Of a stretch of 21,720 nt of DNA, positions 19,875 to 21,720 are shown piece after piece. A program made the position numbers and the translations under genes. Each line of letters begins with the position of its first letter. The first letter of the stretch is position 1. The notes under the pieces were generated by a model, which ran no database searches, was not told where the DNA came from, and worked only from the letters and a program-made list of their open reading frames with translations. Origin of the DNA: a virus; the IMG/VR virus record IMGVR_UViG_3300050014_000371, positions 1 to 21,720 of that record. The stretch is one strand, 5' to 3'.

Positions 19875-21165
19875 GGCAACCGGCGGGACAATTACTCACG
19901 CGAACGGAAAAACGATCCACACTTTTAAACTTGCGGATAGTGGAACGAATTTTGTTGTTCCTGCGGGCGGTTTAACGGTTGATGTTTTAATTGTTGGTGG
20001 AGGCGGAGGTGGAGGTGGATTGAGTAATAATCCAGGCGGTGCTGGTGGTGCTGGTGGTTTTAGGTATCTTACTGGAAATGTTCTATCATCTGGAAATTAT
20101 CCCGTAGTTGTCGGTGATGGTGGAACAGGTTGGGTTGCGGCATCGACCACAAAACAGGCGAGTGGAAATACAAGCTCTGCCTTGGGATTTTCTTCCGCTG
20201 GAGGCGGTGCTGGAGCTGATAACGATAATAAAAATGGAGTTGCAGGAGGAAGTGGGGGAAGCGCAGTAGGAAATAATACTAATGGAGCTGGAAATACTCC
20301 GTTAACTTCTCCGCCCCAAGGAACTGATGGAGGCCACGCCGCAGACCTTTATTCTTCTGGTGGTGGAGGAGGAGCTAGTCAAGCGGGAGGAAATGGAACT
20401 GGAAATGGCGGGGTTGGAGGTAAAGGCGGGGATGGAACTTCATGCTCTATTTCTGGTTCTCCTGTTACTTATGCAGGGGGAGGCGGAGGAGGACACTATA
20501 ATGGGACTGCTGGAGCGGGTGGCGCTGGAGGCGGAGGAGCTGGATCGTTGTATCCAGCAAGCGCAACAAATGGAACAAATGATATTGGCGGCGGAGGAGG
20601 CGGAACGGGTGGAAACGGTGCTTCCGCAAACGGTGGACACGGCGGCAGTGGTATCGTAATTATTTCTTACGATACGCCGTCGAGCTCCTCAAGCTCCAGT
20701 AGTTCCAGCAGCTCGTCCAGTAAATCGTCGTCATCGTCTAGTTCATCGAGCAGCTCATTTTCCTCAAGCTCAAGTTCATCCTCTTCGAGTTCTTCATCAT
20801 CTTCATCGAGCAGTAGCTCATCGAGTTTGTCCAGTTCTTCGTCGTCGAGCTCAAGCTCAAGCAGCAGTTCATCATCGTCTTCGAGTTCGAGCTTATCATC
20901 ATCCAGTAGCAGCTCTTCGAGTTCGTCCAGTTCTTCAAGTTCCTCCTCGAGTTCTTTTAGCTCTTCCAGTTCATCGTCTTATTCGTCGAGCAGTTCCTCA
21001 TCCCATGATTGCAGGTGGCACGATCGAAAAGAATCTTGCGTAGATCAGGAAGAAGTGAGAGATCCCGTAACACCCGGCCCTTGCGTTCCTTGGGGGAGAA
21101 GACAAGAAACGTGCGTTGATAAAAAACCAGTAAAAGACCCGGACCATGTTCCGGATTTCGCGTGA
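19867..21165 (+). CDS. Glycine-rich adhesin with poly-serine linker and cysteine-repeat tail, 432 aa
   Basis: ATG 19867 overlaps the previous stop by eight bases. Residues 1-48 (GGTITHANGKTIHTFKLADS, then FVVPAGGLTVDVLIVGG) are the usual opening of the glycine-rich domain seen in phage fibres and bacterial surface proteins. Residues 49-265 are mostly GGGGGG runs with sparse polar residues, suited to a polyglycine-II helix bundle as in T4-like receptor-binding adhesins, and end in GIVIISYDTP. Residues 272-379 are poly-serine. Residues about 380-432 hold two related cysteine units (CRWHDRKESCVDQ and CVPWGRRQETCVDK). It is likely a receptor-binding fibre. Codons in the glycine part are AT-richer than upstream genes (many GGA, AAT, GCT), a sign of separate origin. 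Confidence 0.76.
   Translation: MPEATGGTITHANGKTIHTFKLADSGTNFVVPAGGLTVDVLIVGGGGGGGGLSNNPGGAGGAGGFRYLTGNVLSSGNYPVVVGDGGTGWVAASTTKQASGNTSSALGFSSAGGGAGADNDNKNGVAGGSGGSAVGNNTNGAGNTPLTSPPQGTDGGHAADLYSSGGGGGASQAGGNGTGNGGVGGKGGDGTSCSISGSPVTYAGGGGGGHYNGTAGAGGAGGGGAGSLYPASATNGTNDIGGGGGGTGGNGASANGGHGGSGIVIISYDTPSSSSSSSSSSSSSSKSSSSSSSSSSSFSSSSSSSSSSSSSSSSSSSSSSLSSSSSSSSSSSSSSSSSSSSSLSSSSSSSSSSSSSSSSSSSSFSSSSSSSYSSSSSSSHDCRWHDRKESCVDQEEVRDPVTPGPCVPWGRRQETCVDKKPVKDPDHVPDFA
20680..21003 (+). repeat. Poly-serine coding tract 2
   Basis: About 108 codons, nearly all serine (mixed AGY and TCN), with single Lys, Phe, Leu and Tyr interruptions, joining the glycine-rich domain to a cysteine-containing tail. Its texture is like tract 1, and short blocks are shared. 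Confidence 0.88.
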
Positions 21166-21171
21166 GGAAAT

Positions 21172-21720
21172 ATGTCGGTATTAATTAATCAGTATTCAGC
21201 AAATTACTTTGGCCCTTTTTTAAGATTCACATCTAATGCTCAAGGGGTCGGTCAATCATTCACGCTCATTGAGAGTGCAACCATTACGGGTTTTACTTTT
21301 AGTTTATCAAAAAACGGTACTCCTTCCGTAGTTTTAACCCCAAGGCTTTATTTGGCGGACGCGAATGGACTTCCGACAGGGGGAGTTCTTGCTTCTGCAC
21401 CTAGTATTAACACGTCCGACTTAACTGGAAGCTATGTAAATCATTCCTTTTCTTTCTCTGTCCCTTATTCAGGAATTGGTGGGATTCAATATGTCGTTAT
21501 GCTTGAAACCGACGCGGGATCAGGAGATAATATTAATTGGCCATCCTATGAAGCGGTTTACGGTTCTGTGTATGCTGGAGGTCAAAGAGTCTTTAAAAAT
21601 TCATCGGGTAATTATACAACCGGTCCTAGTTACGACCTTTATTTTGAGATCCTTGGAGCTGATCCATCCTCCTCCTCGTCGAGCTCCTCGAGTTCGAGTT
21701 TATCATCCTCATCCTCCAGT
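21172..21720 (+). CDS. Beta-sandwich-like virion or adhesin protein, partial, poly-serine at the edge
   Basis: ATG 21172 follows the previous stop by six bases, with GAGGAAA upstream. The frame is open to the window edge (183 codons). Residues 1-163 look like an all-beta domain: GQSFTLIESATITGFTFSLS, then TPRLYLADANGLPTGGVLAS and SFSVPYSGIGGIQYVVMLET. The pattern (a Q-SFT opening, LYLADANGLPTG, then Y.V.L) resembles jelly-roll modules appended to surface proteins and phage fibres, some of which bind carbohydrate; I cannot name the family firmly. At residue 166 (nt 21667) a serine run begins with the occasional Leu and continues past the edge. It is the third poly-serine protein of the window. 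Confidence 0.68.
   Translation, partial: MSVLINQYSANYFGPFLRFTSNAQGVGQSFTLIESATITGFTFSLSKNGTPSVVLTPRLYLADANGLPTGGVLASAPSINTSDLTGSYVNHSFSFSVPYSGIGGIQYVVMLETDAGSGDNINWPSYEAVYGSVYAGGQRVFKNSSGNYTTGPSYDLYFEILGADPSSSSSSSSSSSLSSSSSS

Noticed and set aside
20327-20659. Second + frame (Glu/Ala/Met/Leu-rich) inside the glycine-rich adhesin
   Set aside because: Runs of GGA/GGC read out of frame give Glu/Ala/Arg; there is no family similarity, unlike the methyltransferase overlap.

Overview
The window is a stretch of a tailed double-stranded DNA bacteriophage (Caudoviricetes), probably from an uncultured lineage. The evidence is a consecutive block of small terminase, large terminase, P22-type portal, scaffold-like protein and N4-gp56-type major capsid protein. 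All supported genes lie on the + strand, are tightly packed, usually overlap by a few bases, and mostly carry clear AGGAGG-like ribosome binding sites. No rRNA, tRNA, CRISPR or insertion sequence was seen. The host cannot be named from the sequence.

Layout. (1) 1-2050: small early-type accessory genes: unknowns, a zinc-motif protein, a DUF1064-like nuclease, two tiny membrane or exported proteins. The first ~950 bases are AT-richer and lack GATC sites. (2) 2037-3470: a DNA cytosine-5 methyltransferase gene whose DNA also carries two other credible genes in the +1 frame: a 266-codon ORF resembling a phage family that ends in FVEWMMGYP, and a zinc-binding HNH endonuclease with its own Shine-Dalgarno. 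(3) 3467-4806: a degenerate DHH-phosphoesterase-like protein and small proteins, one a NrdR-like zinc ribbon. (4) 4807-5010: a short non-coding junction with a clear intrinsic terminator, a possible promoter just upstream, and a hairpin over the terS ribosome binding site. (5) 5011-11611: packaging and capsid genes. (6) 11687-13410: three small putative structural genes, one ending in about 155 nearly uninterrupted serines. (7) 13482-19874: seven overlapping genes for sugar or small-molecule modification: a methyltransferase-GT9 fusion, two single methyltransferases, an SGNH-like protein, a double methyltransferase, a DxD glycosyltransferase and a second GT9-like protein. (8) 19867-end: two adhesin-like genes, a glycine-rich fibre protein with a poly-serine linker and a cysteine-repeat tail, and a beta-sandwich-like protein that also runs into poly-serine at the window edge.

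How it may work together (inference). The early genes process and methylate DNA. The central block packages DNA and builds the head. The modification operon is translationally coupled to the glycine-rich adhesin gene, which suggests that the phage makes and attaches its own decoration, possibly on the many serines of its surface proteins. The other possibility is that it modifies the host envelope. The two observations most worth follow-up are the multi-frame methyltransferase locus and the decoration operon with its poly-serine adhesins. Family names here come from motif recognition by eye, not database searches.
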